Source of the DNA: Dryas octopetala | Taxonomy: Eukaryota; Streptophyta; Magnoliopsida; Rosales; Rosaceae | Reading direction: 5' to 3' | Assembly: GCA_963921425.1 (NCBI GenBank) | Contig: OY992836.1 | Coordinates: forward strand, 20,687,889 to 20,751,888 | DNA length: 64,000 nt | Shown here: one piece after another, positions 32,890 through 50,130 of the stretch | How the letters are laid out: each line of letters starts with the position of its first letter | How positions within the stretch are numbered: position 1 is the first letter of the stretch | Translations under genes and position numbers: made by a program | Notes under the pieces: generated by a model | Database searches by the model: none | Seen by the model: only the letters and a program-made list of their open reading frames with translations | Told to the model about the DNA's origin: nothing

Positions 32890-35800
32890 CCTAGATCAAG
32901 AGCTTCTAACTCAACCATGGTTGTTAGTCACATCAGTAGAAGATTGAAATTTTTTCTGATGCTTTCCATGCCATATTTTGCCAGACTGGTCCTGTTGACG
33001 ACACCGTTTATTGTCTTTCAATCAGTCAGCTTTTATTTTTACATGAACCTTATTTTGATGATACACCTGATGGTACATCCACAGAGTTTCTTTATAACTT
33101 GAAGTGGACTGGTTAGGATGTAGTTTTGTATGACCTGAATTGGCCAGTCAGCGACTCAGAAAATGGGCATGGTGAATCTTTTCGATAGAAATGATGCTCT
33201 TTGGTTCTGGTACGAGTCCATCTTTTTCACTGACGAAGAGTTTCTGAATTCATTGGCATTATAAGATTGAGTTCCAAAGTTTATGTTTCTTTTCTGGTTA
33301 AATTACCTGTTATATCTTTTCTTTTATTTTCCCATTGTAAATGAGCTATGATTGCTCCATAGTTTCTATATATTTTCATCTTTGTTTGAAGAATCCACCT
33401 AAACTTACAGGCCAGACTTCCAAACTTAATAGGCTCTTTTTTCCCTTCTTCTGGATATAGTTTACTAATCCGATCTTGGCTTTGTGTTTCTCTGTTTCTC
33501 TGTGGACATCCATGAACATGACAGCCAGACTAAGGAACCCTAATGTGAGCTTGCATTCTATGCCAGCCGCTTCTACAGATAATAATCCTTTGTGGGTTTG
33601 TACAATGTATCTGGGTGACATTGCTAGAAAAAACAGTAAATTAACAAAGAATATGAATCCAGATAAGTTGTCATGAATATTCATAAAAATTTTCCACTTT
33701 TGGAGAGAAGTAAAGGATGGGCACATACGACATCAAACTAAATGAACAAAAATTTGCTGGATTGGTTTTTCATTTTTCATTTTTATTTTAAGGTTATTGT
33801 ATTGCGAGATCATATAGGCAAGCATGCTCCATTCCATCGTAAACTAATGCATGCATAATCATTATCATGGGTTACAAATTGAGCTGGCATGTGATCCTTT
33901 TTGTTCTAAAAAGAACCAGGTTTTTAATCATCAGTAGCTATAACTATAATTTATACTAGGTCTTGAACCTCTTCACATGCAGTAGTCATTGCTTTGCTTG
34001 TGTCTGCTAGAACTGATGTGGCACCTAATTTTTCCCAAAGGTAAGAGATAATAATTTTACCCTAGGTAAGCATATTTCTGATGTCCAGGGCTTTTCTGGT
34101 TTTTTGTGGAATACCAATGGAATGTGTGCAAAGTGTGTGTTAGAAAGAAAGTAAATGCATGTGAACCCCACATCCTATGACTTTCTTAAACCCCACAAAG
34201 AACTCAACCATGCCTTGTCCCCCAAGTTGGGAAGGCCATATCTTTCAACATCCATCCCCCTCAAAAAGGAAAAGTAGTCTGATCATTCCCGACTTAGTGC
34301 TCAGAATAATTGGTGAGTTTGCATCACATTATGATAGCACACTGAAATTCCAAAAGAAAACTTATAGCTTATAGCCTTATACTGTGCAAGAAAGATGGTG
34401 AAACTCCCAAAAGATATACCATCTTTTGTGGGATAGGATATGGAGCAGAAAGTAGTGATTATAAATTTATAAACCCGATAATTGTGAACTGCTAATGTGA
34501 ATGGACTTGTTTATCGTGAACTTATTGTTTTTCTAACACCAGATTGAATGAAAGCAAAAGATGGATGACTTTTCTTGAAAACGATAAGATTGAATTAGTC
34601 ATGCAGCCGTTTTCAGGGTACCCACATGGCCTTATTACGTGAGCAGGACTTGTTTGATTTCAATCCCATGAATAAGTTAAATATGAAATGAACAAACTTA
34701 GTCACATGTCCAAACAACATCTATCCATTCACATACAGATATTTCTCTACCAGGAAGAGGGTGTCTCAGTCTTCAATTTCATTGGGTTTTATGCAGTGAA
34801 GTGAAAATTGTTGGTTCTTTTTTCCTTCTGAAGCTATGCAATCTGCATTGCAGGTCAAGCAGTTCAGATAGACACCAATAAAAAAAAAATTGAAAAGTCT
34901 AATTATTGCCCATCAGAGGATGGTGAGAGACTAACAATAAAATGGGACTAATTAATGCAATAATATACTTGGCCATCTATTAATCCTAAAACTTTTGCAA
35001 CTTGTGAAAGAAAGATTGGTTAGTGGGACTTTTTAAAGTAACCTCCTTCATGGTTTGAATTATTCCCAAGCATGGTACTAAATAAGTAGAAAACAAAAAG
35101 AATCTGAGCTAATGATCTTGTTTTTCAGTATAATAACAAGTTAACAACCGGCCAAAAAAGTTTAGACAAATGGTTAGGAACTTAGGACCATTGGGTAGGA
35201 TGACTTTTAGGCGCACATCCCTTCTAGAATTGTTTGAAAGACTGTGATTTCGAAATTTTGACAAGTATTTCATCACAAAGACAAGTGTTGCTACTCTTTT
35301 TCTATTTTTATCACCGGAGTCAATATTAAAAAGTCTTCGCCATATAAAATTTTAACCATAATTTTCACTGTTAAAAGAAAATAAAGAAGTTCTCAGAATT
35401 TACTGACAGGACAATAAGTGCAATTGACTTCAAAACCCAATTTTCTTACACCCCCACCTAAATAAATAAATAATTAAAAAAAAGACTGAGAAATTTGTAC
35501 GCAATCCATCATTCACCCAAAATAAACATAATAAAATATGTATACTAAATTGAATAAGCTGGTTATCATAATCCAATCACAACTTTAATAAGCTGGTTAT
35601 AAGAAGATCTACCATCATGGCCCATTATGATCATCAGCAAGCAATGACTAATATTAGAATATTAATTATGGGAGGACCCTAGCTTTTTTTATAAGGGATA
35701 ATGACCAAAATACCCTTTGTGGAGTAGGAGGCAAATGATAGTATGTTGTGGTGGGTCAAGTTCAACACAACACATAGTAGAAAATCTTGTATAGTTAATA

Positions 35801-35964
35801 CAGCATTTGGCATTTGGCATTTGGTGGGGTTTGTGAAGCTGTGGGCCCATCATATTTTATTTTTGAATCTTTGTCTATATTCTTGGGATTACAGTGCAAC
35901 CAAATAAAAAACACTTTAAAATTAAACCTCAATATGAGCTATTGACCTTTTCAACCCTCACATT

Positions 35965-35968
<4 letters not shown>

Positions 35969-36026
<58 letters not shown>
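35969..36026. repeat. (CT)n microsatellite
   Basis: About 29 CT units upstream of the F-box/kelch gene, probably in its promoter or 5' leader. Confidence 0.95.
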
Positions 36027-36029
<3 letters not shown>

Positions 36030-36179
36030 TCAAGTCTCAGACAACAGCTAACTTCCAATCTTTGCCTCCCTTGGTTGTGAATTGTTCCTTCAATTTCTTT
36101 CACGAAACAACCACCCAAGTGTCACCATTCGAACCCCCCCTCTCTTTCCATGACATTTTAATGGTTTAGGTTTGCTTTT

Positions 36180-36182
<3 letters not shown>

Positions 36183-36211
<29 letters not shown>
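36183..36211. repeat. (CT)n microsatellite
   Basis: About 14 CT units, the second CT run in the same leader region. Confidence 0.93.
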
Positions 36212-36214
<3 letters not shown>

Positions 36215-36925
36215 TGAACACACTCTTGTGCTTGGTAGGTTGTGCCGTTGAGGTGCAAAATGGGCCCTAAACTCCACTGAAGATTAATGGTGAAAAGGGT
36301 ATCCATCTCTTCCTTCAGTGCTCTCTTTGCTCCCTCCTAGTCTTGTGCTGTCTCGCATTTTGGTGGTTTTGGGGTTTCTTTCTTTTCATCTTTTTGCTCG
36401 AAAAGATAAGATTTTTCAGTATCTGATTATTCTCTATGGATGCCTTGGCGTGTGATCTTCTAAGGCTTTTCAATGTGGGTTTTTGATTCTGGATGGGTTT
36501 TGGAGATAATGAGGTGAACGCTGTTGGGTTTGTGTTGCTGTTTCCAACTGGGGTTGACTCTGGTTCATGGGCTGTGTCTGCAATGGTTACAGCTTGTGAT
36601 TCTTAAGCTGGTTTTGGGTCAACTATGAGTTCTTTCCAGATGGCTTTTTAACTATTGGAGGTGGATTTGGGAGATCTTGATGTCATTTGTTAAGAGAATC
36701 AATCAAAGATTCTTTTTAGAGAGAACTTCCAGATTTGGGTAATATTTTGAAGTTGAACGTTGGTTAGGTACCGATAACGATAGTTGGTCTATGATGAGTA
36801 AAGTAGTTGAGCCCTTTATGTTCAAAGTTGGTCATTATGATTGAATGATATGTATTTTGATTTTTGAGGGGGGAGTTTATGTGGTAAATCTGGTCTTGGC
36901 AAGTCCCTATATAAAGAAAGAAAAG

Positions 36926-39351
36926 ATGGACAGGAGTCACAGGATGATACAACCTCCATTGGTAAATTTCTTTGTCAAATTTTTATGCTATTTTTCATGT
37001 TTTGCTTCATATCATTTCTGTTTTAGGTAATGGAAATATGATGTCATCTGGTTTCATTCTTTTTTTCACTCTTAGATTCTCGAATTGTTTGGTTCTCAGG
37101 TCTTGTGTGCGTTATAAATGTTTCACGAATTCAATTTTTGCTTATTTTCTCAAGAAGAGGAAAGATTGGTGAGAGCTACATAAGGCCCCATTTTTTTTTT
37201 TTTTTGGGTTGGAAAATGCAGTTTTTACTTCTAAGCATCTATGGCTAAGTTCTCTATAAAGTCAATTGATGGTGGATAAAGTTCCCCAATGACAGCTCTC
37301 CTGGAATCCAGGGAGAATGTTGTTTGTTTGTAAATGTTGATGGAAATTTTTATTGGCATGGACATCGTATATTATAAAGTTCTATTGTCGTGAGTTCAAA
37401 TGGAGTCTTTGAGAAAGAAAAAGCATGCCGAATTGGTCCTAATTTCCAATTGCATTCTGAATTTCTTTAGTCATGCAAACATCTTGCATGCCCTGCCTGG
37501 TGTGTAAGAGGTAAAGAGAACACTAAATGAGGAGTATTTGGAAATCAAGATTGCAACAAGGACAATCTTCCTACTTTTTGGAACCTTTGCAAGTAAATGT
37601 AAATTTTGGCTTCTTGCTAAATTCAAAATATGCATTTCTCCGATTTCTTCCCTTTTCTTTAACAGATGGGATAAGTACGAATATGTACTTCTCATTTTTA
37701 GGCTTGATCTTCTTGACTGTCGTAACATTCTGTTTGGTAACTTATTTGAATCTTGACACAAGCATGTGCATGAGTTTTGTATCCCTTTTAAATTGGCTGC
37801 AAACTTGTTTTATTTCGTAATTTTTCCCCATTCATGATCTTAGACTAACAATGATAAATAGTTATTTTTGCATATGGAAAAGTATTTGTATATTCCCATG
37901 TGCTAATTGTCTCCACAAATTATAATTAATGATAGAAAATTATCCATGTCACCTGCTCCCTGCTGGTAATGACTTACCACAAGACCAGGGCAACTGTGAC
38001 TGTGCTTACATAATGCATCATGTTGACTTGCTGTATTTCCAGAGGAAACTAGCCAGATTGATTTTCTTTTAACTATTCTTTGTCTTTGCAGGTTGATACA
38101 ACGGCATGTTTATGTAGAGTAGATGCTGGCCTTAAAAGTGTTGCCGGAGCAAAAAAGTACGTCCCTGGGGCAAAGCTCTGTCTTCAACCTGACATTAAAC
38201 CATCCATCCATCCAACTAGGAGTAAGCCTGCACGTGGTGACAGTAGCCGTAATCAATCCCCTCTGCTTCCTGGACTACCAGATGATCTTGCTATTGCTTG
38301 CCTAATCCGTGTCCCAAGAGTTGAACATCGTAAGCTCCGCCTAGTTTGCAAAAGATGGTACCGTCTTTTAGCTGGTAACTTCTTTTACTCCCTCCGTAAA
38401 AGCCTTGGCATTGCAGAAGAATGGATATATTTAATTAAGAGAGATCGAGATGGGAAAATCTCTTGGCATGCCTTTGACCCCACATACCAGCTCTGGCAAA
38501 CCCTTCCTCCTGTCCCGAAGGAATATTCTGAAGCCCTTGGGTTTGGTTGTGCTGTACTCAGTGGCTGTCATCTCTATTTGTTTGGAGGAAAAGACCCGCT
38601 AAAGGGATCAATGAGACGAGTCATTTTTTATAGTGCCAGGACCAATAAATGGCATCGTGCCCCAGATATGCTTCGGCGGCGGCATTTTTTTGGCTCATGT
38701 GTTATAAATAACTGCCTGTATGTTGCTGGTGGGGAGAATGAGGGGGTGCATCGGTCCTTGAGATCAGCTGAAGTCTATGATCCCAACAAGAATAGATGGT
38801 CCTTCATTTCAGATATGAGCACTGCAATGGTGCCCTTCATTGGGGTTGTTTATGAAGGCAAATGGTTCTTGAAGGGGCTAGGGTCACATCGACAAGTTCT
38901 GAGTGAGGTCTACCAACCAGAAAATGACAGCTGGTACTCCGTGTACAACGGAATGGTTGCAGGCTGGAGGAATCCAAGTGCTTCTTTAAATGGGCATCTC
39001 TATGCTTTGGAGTGCAAGGATGGCTGCAAACTCAGAGTTTATGATAAAGCTACTGATTCTTGGAGCAAGCATATCGACAGTAAGATGCATTTGGGTAACT
39101 CTAGGGCTTTGGAGGCAGCTTCCCTTGTTGCCCTTAATGGTAAACTTTGCATCATCCGGAACAACATGAGCATTTCACTGGTTGATGTTTCAAAATCCAG
39201 TGATGGTAGTGGAGCAAGTGCTGAATATCTGTGGGAAACTATAGCAGGTAAAGGGCAGTTCAGGACTTTGGTCACAAATCTGTGGTCAAGCCTTGCTGGC
39301 AGGAACCGCCTGAAAAGTCACATAGTTCACTGCCAGGTTCTTCAAGCTTAG
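36926..39351 (+). CDS. SAGL1: F-box/kelch-repeat protein, SAGL1 type
   Basis: A substrate receptor of SCF ubiquitin ligases. Two coding exons, 36926-36961 (12 residues, MDRSHRMIQPPL) and 38092-39351, with a 1.13-kb intron; 431 residues. The tiny first exon is supported by the same start (MDRS...QPPLVDT) in Arabidopsis At1g55270 as I recall it. After a Cys-containing N-terminal part comes the F-box (LLPGLPDDLAIACLIRVPRVEHRKLRLVCKRWY, about residues 68-100). Kelch repeats then run to about residue 400 with the usual GG-x-Y/W pattern (LYLFGGKDP, LYVAGGENEG, then DPNKNRWSF). The extreme C terminus KSHIVHCQVLQA is a family signature. In Arabidopsis, SAGL1 promotes turnover of PAL (phenylpropanoid) and CER3 (wax) enzymes; the same role here is inferred from similarity. 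Confidence 0.93.
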
Positions 39352-40143
39352 AAACTGTAAATTGTATCAAAATCAAAGGTGTACTCTTTGGCCTATATGT
39401 TATGGGAAATTTTGCGAATTCGATGGACTATATATGTAACGTAGAAAGCCAAATTTTCGCCTTGTGGGATGACAGGGATTCCGAAGTCCATTGGTATAGG
39501 TTCTCGTGTACCATGAAATGTGATAGGTGGTCACTGGTCAGGACTCAGGATGTTTGTTTTGGTGGACTCCTTTTGTTACAAATATCTATATGATGATACA
39601 CAGATGTTAGTTTCCACGTGCAAAATTGTTTTGCCTATGTTAAGAGTCTTTTCTGTTATATATTTTATTGGCATCTGATTGGCTGTGCAGGCATAATAAT
39701 TTTCTCATACAACACCAAAAGTGTTATGAATTCACGATACTAAATACCCATATAACATGCAGCCATTGTCTGGTAGGACCCATTTTGAGAAATCTGGCCC
39801 ACCTCTCTCTCTCTCTGAGAATGGTCAGAGAGTTATAATTCAACAAATTTAAACAAGAAGTCCACAAGACTGTTGTACATGAATGTCAAATACAAAAATA
39901 TTACAAACAGATGAAATACAAACGTTTCTTGCATTACAATGCTTCGGGGAACCCCTAAATGCCAATTATCTAGTATCTGTTCATGTTCGTTTTCATTTTC
40001 ATTTTCATTTTCATGTGATAAATGGCTACAAAAGAATATTTCACAAGATTACCCAACTTGGGAGGGAAAAAGAAAAAAGAATTGCTCTCCCTACAAATTT
40101 GAAACGTACAGACGCCCTGCTTATGCTTTAAAGCATACATGTT
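39352..40143. other. Tail-to-tail spacer
   Basis: Contains the 3' UTRs of the F-box/kelch gene (plus) and ethanolamine kinase (minus). A short TTTTCA repeat lies at about 39990-40013. No gene. Confidence 0.6.
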
Positions 40144-43599
<3,456 letters not shown>

Positions 43600-45868
43600 T
43601 TCTGCTTCGTTTTTTTTTTTTTTAAGTTTTTTGAGTTTGTTTTTTATTATTTTCAAACGCAACGTTTGCCTAATCCCAAACCAACATCCAAGTTTCAGCT
43701 TAACCGCGTTGTGCTATTGAGTTATTGGGCGGGTGTTTAAGCCAATGACGGATATGCGTCTCAGAGATTTCTTTTATTTTCTTTTTTCTTTTTTCCCAAG
43801 CCAACCTCACAATCAATATTCTGTCAGAAATGCATTGACTTTTATTAAATAAGAACAAGTGGCATTTTTTATGGCCAAATTTCATTTCGGCCTTAAAAGT
43901 TTGGGTCAACTTTTACGAAGGCACTTATAGTTTTAATTATTATAATTTTGCCCCTATCACTTCTTAATAGTTACAATTCAAGGACACATATTTAATTTCA
44001 TCAATTGTTAAACAAAAATAACATGTAAACCACACTAGTGACGCTATATCAAATCTTTAGGTGGTTTAGCTTCATCATTATTATCTAAATTATCTTGAAT
44101 CGTGCATAATACAAATTATTTTCGTTGACCAAATCAAGAGATTTAAAATTATGTTTTCAAATTGTAACGATTATAAAACTATAAAGATAAAATTGATACA
44201 ATTGAAATTATATAATTTTTAGTGAAACTATCAACTTTGCCCAAATGATTGAAACGTAATTTAACTATTTTTTATTTTTTGATAAAAAGATAAGTGATAT
44301 TTAAAATTCATATATTTTTATAATAATGTTGAAATTTTATTTATTTATAATCAATAAATAATTGTGTCATGTTATGTTCTACATGTGTGTTAGTTATACA
44401 AAATTGAAATAGTAATTGGCATCTTACATATTATTCTGATTGATAATTTGGTTATTCCATAATTCAGATATTTAGGATTCATCATTTTTTCTTTCTTTCT
44501 TAGCTGGATAGATTGTGACTTGTGAGTTTGTGACTACCCTTTGGTAGACAAAACACAATCTTGGACATTGCCTTACGACTCTCGGCCAAAAGGCACAAAA
44601 GGAAAGCAAGCAAATTACAGAAATAATAATTATTCAACATTAACAACACACGTGCCTTTTTGCATTGTCAAAGTAGAAGGAGGATGATGAGTTCAAACTT
44701 CGAAATATGCCAAGTGTCGAATTCGAGTTGGTATAATATTTGTTGGACTTCCCGCCCATTTCTTATGAGTGGTCATGGTCAATGATCTGAGGAGGTGGAT
44801 TGATGACTTTTCATTATTTAAGTAGATTCATCGTGTTTTTCATAGCGTAGCGTGCAAGAAATAGAGTTCTCTTTGGAATTTTTTTTTTTTTCGATTTTGT
44901 GTTCATATCTAAAATAAAGTCCAAATTTTGTGTTTAAAATTGTGTTATCATGATTACAATGACGTAGCATCACATATATGAGAGAGTAAAATTAATCTTA
45001 AATTTTAATGTCATAAACCTTTCTTTTACATATATGATGCCACATCAATATAATATAAATAAATAAGTTTTTTTTTTCTCATTATATTCCTCGTAGCATG
45101 AATGAGTGTATTAAAACTATATTATATTAATTTGGAGTGTGTAAAGCTAAGATTGAAGTGTTAATTACATCACCTTTAGTATTTACAAAGCATATTAGAA
45201 ATATAATTATATATTAGTCTAAATCATATAGTTCATACAATTTGCTTAATGAAAATAGAGAGGAAAAATTAAAATTGGTGCTATATTTATTTTTTGGACA
45301 GAGAGCCTAAGGATCTTTTATTTGTTTATGCATCCATGTTACCAATGCGGACATGGCAACTTATATATATAGTATTATGATAATTGGATCTTTAGATAAT
45401 GGGTGTGTGTAGATATTAGATGTAAAAAAGCTCAATAATAAATTCGCAGAAGATCACATTATTGATGTTTTAAATTTGATTATATTTGGAGGAAATTTAT
45501 CCTATATCATCTGTATGGCATATAATCATTTTTTGATATTGAGTGTTGACGAGTCATTCATTTTTCTATTATTAAAATATTATTATTTTTTACCACTAAA
45601 TATGATTTATATCCAAATATGAACTTTTTTTTTTTTTAAACAAACTCTATAATTAGGAATTAATAGATCTTTTCAATCATTGTGCAATAGCTGAGGTTAC
45701 TTACGGGCCATGGGCCACGATATGAGGTCCATGATCCAAATGTATATGCCAAAGGTTAAACGGATCAAGCCGCTCCTTTTAGGCTTTTACTATTCTTTCC
45801 GGGTCAAGATCCATATCCCACGGACTTGCTCCAGTTGCTCCGTCTCTGTCTCTCTATCTCACACACAG
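43600..45868. other. Divergent AT-rich spacer
   Basis: Lies between ethanolamine kinase (minus) and the Sel1-repeat gene (plus). It is very AT-rich throughout (43900-45660). Weak inverted similarity between about 43890-43970 and 44190-44250 suggests an old transposon relic, but it is too degraded to call. No gene. Confidence 0.5.
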
Positions 45869-48564
45869 ATGTTGCAGAGGCAGCTCTTCAGAAAGCTCAG
45901 CTTGAGACCTGCCAATGGACTTACTCAATTCAATCAACGGGTCAGCACATATTTTCCACTTTCCCAAACTACCTTCCTCTGAATATCATTCATATTTACA
46001 TAATTTTATTTTTGTTTCTTTGGTTTTCAGAGGGAGATGCATAGCAGGAACAAGAAGGCCATGGAGTTGATTGCCAAAGGGTGGAGTGCTTTGAAGGAAG
46101 TTGACAGAGTCATCGATTACTGCGAGCTCAATGATCGCCGCCTCATCCCTCTATTAAGGGTATGTATGACTCTTTATAGTTGCTGTGTACTGTGTTTGTT
46201 TTCTGAGAAAATGTAGGAAAGAAAGGGACACCAAATTGATAATTTGGGCATATGGGTTTTGAGGAGGACAGAAAATGGAGTAACATATTTATTTTTCCGA
46301 GCTTAACACAAGTATTTGGCTTATTTAACTTGGGATAATGAGCTATTTTTGTTAATGAAATTGGGATAATGAGCTATTTTCTGATCTAACAATGTTTGTT
46401 TATTTTTTTCTTTATGTTATTTGAACCAACACCAGACAGCAAAAGAGAATTTTGAGCTGGCTCTGGAGGCTGACAACTCAAATACCCATGCCAGATATTG
46501 GTTGTCCAAATTGCATTTGAAATACCATGTCCCTGGGGCATGCCAAGCTATGTAAGTGTACTTTCTTAAAAAAATTTAATTGACTCATTTCTTCGTTATT
46601 TTGTGTTACTTCACTGATGGTGGTCTGCATTCCCGACATTGATACTCTGTAATGTATCATGGGGCACCTATCGGCATTTGAAAAATGAAAAAAGGAAAAA
46701 GAGGTCATGTAATTAATACTCTTCCCATATTCGCATAACAGAGGAGCTGCTTTGTTAGTTGAAGCGGCAAATATGGGTGATCCGGATGCACAATATGAAC
46801 TGGGTTGTCGTCTTAGAGTTGAGGTATAAATTCTAAGCAATTTGTATATCTTGTTGCCCTGATCAAGCAATCTGTAGGTGAAGTAGAGAATTTTAATAGT
46901 ATGGATTAATATAGCTTTCTGAATATTAGTTTTATGGGTTTATGTTCCCAACCTATGAATTTTAATTGCTCCTTTGCTTAAGTTATCCCCTACTAGCTCA
47001 CTATTCTTTGGTTTATATTGGGGCTTTGCCGATTTTTTTGTCTTATTTTTTTTCATCTCCCCTTGTCACTTATGTTCTATATGTTTTTACCATTACTTTG
47101 TGACGTTTTCTGGCTTGGGTTTCGGTCAGAATGAACATGTCCAATCAGATCAACAAGCTTTCCATTATCTGGAGAAGGCTGTCGACCAGGTACATTTTCA
47201 CAATGCAGATGCAAATTATAATGCTTCCAAAATGTGTTTCAAAGCCTGACTGGAGCTTGCTATGTTTTAGTTGCATCCAGGTGCTCTTTACCTTCTGGGT
47301 GCTGTGTATCTGACAGGAGAATGTGTGAAGAAAGATATTGCCTCTGCGTTATGGTGTTTCCATAGGGCATCAGATAAGGTAATTGAAGCTCCTATAGTCC
47401 TATTCCACTCTACCCAGTTTCAGCAAGAGAACATCAATGAGGGATGTGTATGCGGGTGCAAACTAACTAAGAACAAGTCATTGACAATGTAGATTTTCCT
47501 TGGGCAACACTGGTGATCTCTGAAATGGGCCTAGATTCAGTTGATAAATTATTCTGTCATTAGCTATATGAATAACTTAAAATGTTCAAATTATCTTGGC
47601 TTGAGCAGCCACTGACTTCTATTTGCAAGATGAGTGTTAAGTTTTATGATTTATAACCTCGTTCCATCTGATGTACAAGCATTATGGTGCACTTATTTTG
47701 CAAGATAGGAACCAGCAAAAGTTTTATCAGATACTTGGATCTCATTGTTTTTACAACTAGTGCACCATTTTAAACTGTTCTTGTTTTTAATTCATGCAGG
47801 GGCATGCTGGTGCAGCTATAGCATATGGGTCTCTTCTTCTTAAAGGTCTGTTCATTCAGTCATACTTCTTTTTATTTTATTGCATGACAGTCCTCAAGAT
47901 TCCTGAATAATAACTATCTTAATTTCTTGCCAAAAGTTTTTCTTTTTCTTGAATATTTTTTTGTATCCATAGAGTAGACAGTCATGATACTGACATGACA
48001 TTTGTGGTCGCACTTACTCAATTTTATGTGGCATGGTCTGCACTCATAGATGCTCTAACACAATTAATGGCTGTGAAAGAGGAAAAAAAGAATGGTTCTA
48101 AATACTAAATAGAGATATCATGGCCAATGGTCAAATAAGTGTTATGGCTATATTTTACTTGTTTGCGTTCCACCACAGGGGAGGCAGCATGGCTGCCGTA
48201 GTCTCTTCCTTTCCATTTTCAATTTTAAATTTGGATATTCTTCAGATGGAAATAATGGTTGCTTGCCACCACAATTTCTATTTCTTTTTCCAATTTTGTA
48301 ATGAATTTTCTCTTCTTGATGGCATATTCGAATGTCTTAGGTGTTGAAATCCCAGAATCTCTGACCCGTTCAAAGAGGGGTTCTTTGGCCAGAAAGGCAA
48401 GAAAGAATGCAGAAAGCCTAATAACAGATCCCGTAGAGATGGCAAGAGACCGGTTCCAGATTGCTGCGAAAGCCGGATGTGATCTTGGACTGAAATGGTT
48501 GGAAAGACTTGAGGAGGAAGAGAAGCATCTATTGACTCGAACTGAAATGGCTGAACAGACTTAA
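45869..48564 (+). CDS. Sel1-like repeat protein
   Basis: Eight coding exons: 45869-45940, 46031-46159, 46436-46551, 46742-46823, 47130-47189, 47271-47378, 47800-47845, 48341-48564; 278 residues. The N terminus ([17 protein letters not shown]) is Arg-rich without acidic residues and could be a mitochondrial presequence (inference). TPR/Sel1-type helical repeats follow: [72 protein letters not shown] with [15 protein letters not shown], and [17 protein letters not shown] final [21 protein letters not shown] fits another repeat. Such solenoids serve as protein-binding scaffolds; the partner is unknown. I do not recognise a named plant gene. The first ATG of this frame after the leader was chosen as start. 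Confidence 0.82.
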
Positions 48565-49749
48565 GGAGGAAAATAAGTTTGTTAACCAGACAGTATACTG
48601 ACTCAATAGAACTCTTTGTTATTCTCATGCGACTAAACCGATATGCCTCCATATAAGCCTATGGGACAATCCGATAGAGAATTCTACTCCTGTAAAATCC
48701 GTAGCATGAATGAAGATTGAATGAATTCTACTCTTCAAATGGCGGGAGTACAATGCTGTCATGTGTGACTAACTGGAAGGTTAATGTTGTGGTGAATTCC
48801 TTTGTATATATATTCTTCATAATTGATATAGACTTGAATCTTGATTCATCTTAATGGAATTAGACATGAGGATTCCCAAATGAGTTTTGGTGCATCCCAG
48901 AATCTTGTATAAATATGCTGTAACCCAAATGAGTTTTGGTGCATGTACACATTCTGATGGACCTTGGTTGAGTGGTTGTGCCTTTTGAGTGAGATGGCCC
49001 ATGGAAGGAATAGATGATTTGAGTATCATCATCATTGAGCACTAATTTTACTTAAATTATTGAAAGTAATACGCTGCTGAGGTATCATGTTGCCAAGTAG
49101 TCAGAATAAAGATGGAAGGATTGAATTTTACTCATTTTAAAAGCCATATGCTCGGATGCTCCAAAGTCTTGGAAAAAGAATAATACCAATTACCAAGTGA
49201 AGAGATTTAAGTAGTTTACTTATAACTTATTTATTGGAGAAGTTAAATCAAAATTAAAATAATGGGTCCTTGGAGATATCAAAAGAAGAGAATATTGAGC
49301 CTATGAGCCTATGATTCAACAGGGATTAATCACATCATCAATTCGCCACATAATCATACATAGGCCATTAGCCGCAACAAGACAATAAAATATCCCAAAT
49401 TCCGATTATACCCTCCAGGCCGTCGGGCTTCTCGATAACTGAAGCCCACTCGCATTCATCGCGCGTGTGGCACCAAAAAGTCCCATGTTTCCAATTCCTT
49501 AGCTGCCACCCACAAAGCAGAGTCCACATCACGATCTGGTCCCACAAATCTGAAAGATATTTCTTTAGACTTTATTCTCTATACCAAACCCTCACCCTAC
49601 GTCTCCTATTTCCTAAGACTTTATTCTCGATACCAAACCCTCACCCAACGTCTCTTCCAAGTTAAGTTAAAAGAGTAAAATGTATTATTGGTCTATTTAT
49701 TTTAACTATTTTTCTAAATTGGTCTACAATTTTTTTTGTCTTATTATAG
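48565..49749. other. Spacer, 3' UTR of the Sel1-repeat gene
   Basis: Contains a short duplication: ATGAGTTTTGGTGCAT occurs at about 48880 and 48928, about 48 bases apart. Otherwise AT-rich and featureless. Confidence 0.5.
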
Positions 49750-50130
49750 TCAAGTTGATTATACTTATATTCTCTAAAATTTATCATCTTTATATATACA
49801 TTCTCTAAAATTTTAAAAATTATATATATACCCTTTGAAGTTTTAAAATTATTGCATATAATCTCTTATAGTGAGACAAAAAAAATGATGAGAAAGTATA
49901 TAAAAAGGCATGTTAAGAAGTGAAATGGTTTAATAAAATTATTCAAAGTGTAAGGTCCAATCTCAATACAAATACATATATTTTTTATTTATTGTTTTCT
50001 CTTTTAGGGAGTTATATGTAACAGTTTTGAAACTTCAAAGAGTGTATGTGTAATATTTGAAATTTTAAGGAATGTATGTGAAAAGACGATAAACTTCATG
50101 ACTCAGGAGGTATAAGTGTAATTAACTCTT
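49750..50130. repeat. Foldback/MITE-like element with about 120-bp inverted arms
   Basis: The left arm (49750-49880) and the reverse complement of the right arm (about 50000-50130) align over about 120 bp. For example AGTTGATTATACTTATATTC faces AGTTAATTACACTTATACCT, and CCCTTTGAAGTTTTAAAA faces ACTCTTTGAAGTTTCAAAA. The AT-rich centre is non-coding. It resembles the TIRs of Mutator-like foldback elements, but the flanks show no clear target duplication. Confidence 0.65.

Larger units (their letters stand above)
32890..36925. other. Long spacer and leader of the F-box/kelch gene
   Basis: AT-rich, about 4 kb, with no supported gene. The plus frame 33476-33676 and its minus-strand shadow have no resemblance. 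From about 35960 the DNA becomes CT-rich and is probably the leader of the SAGL1-type gene, including (CT)n runs and at least one possible leader intron before the ATG at 36926. Confidence 0.5.

Noticed and set aside
33376-33726. 116-residue minus-strand frame with an opposing plus-strand frame
   Set aside because: No recognisable domain, AT-rich codons, and no conserved neighbours; probably chance.
43880-44260. Possible transposon from weak inverted similarity
   Set aside because: The arms match only in scattered AT-rich stretches; cannot be told from base composition.
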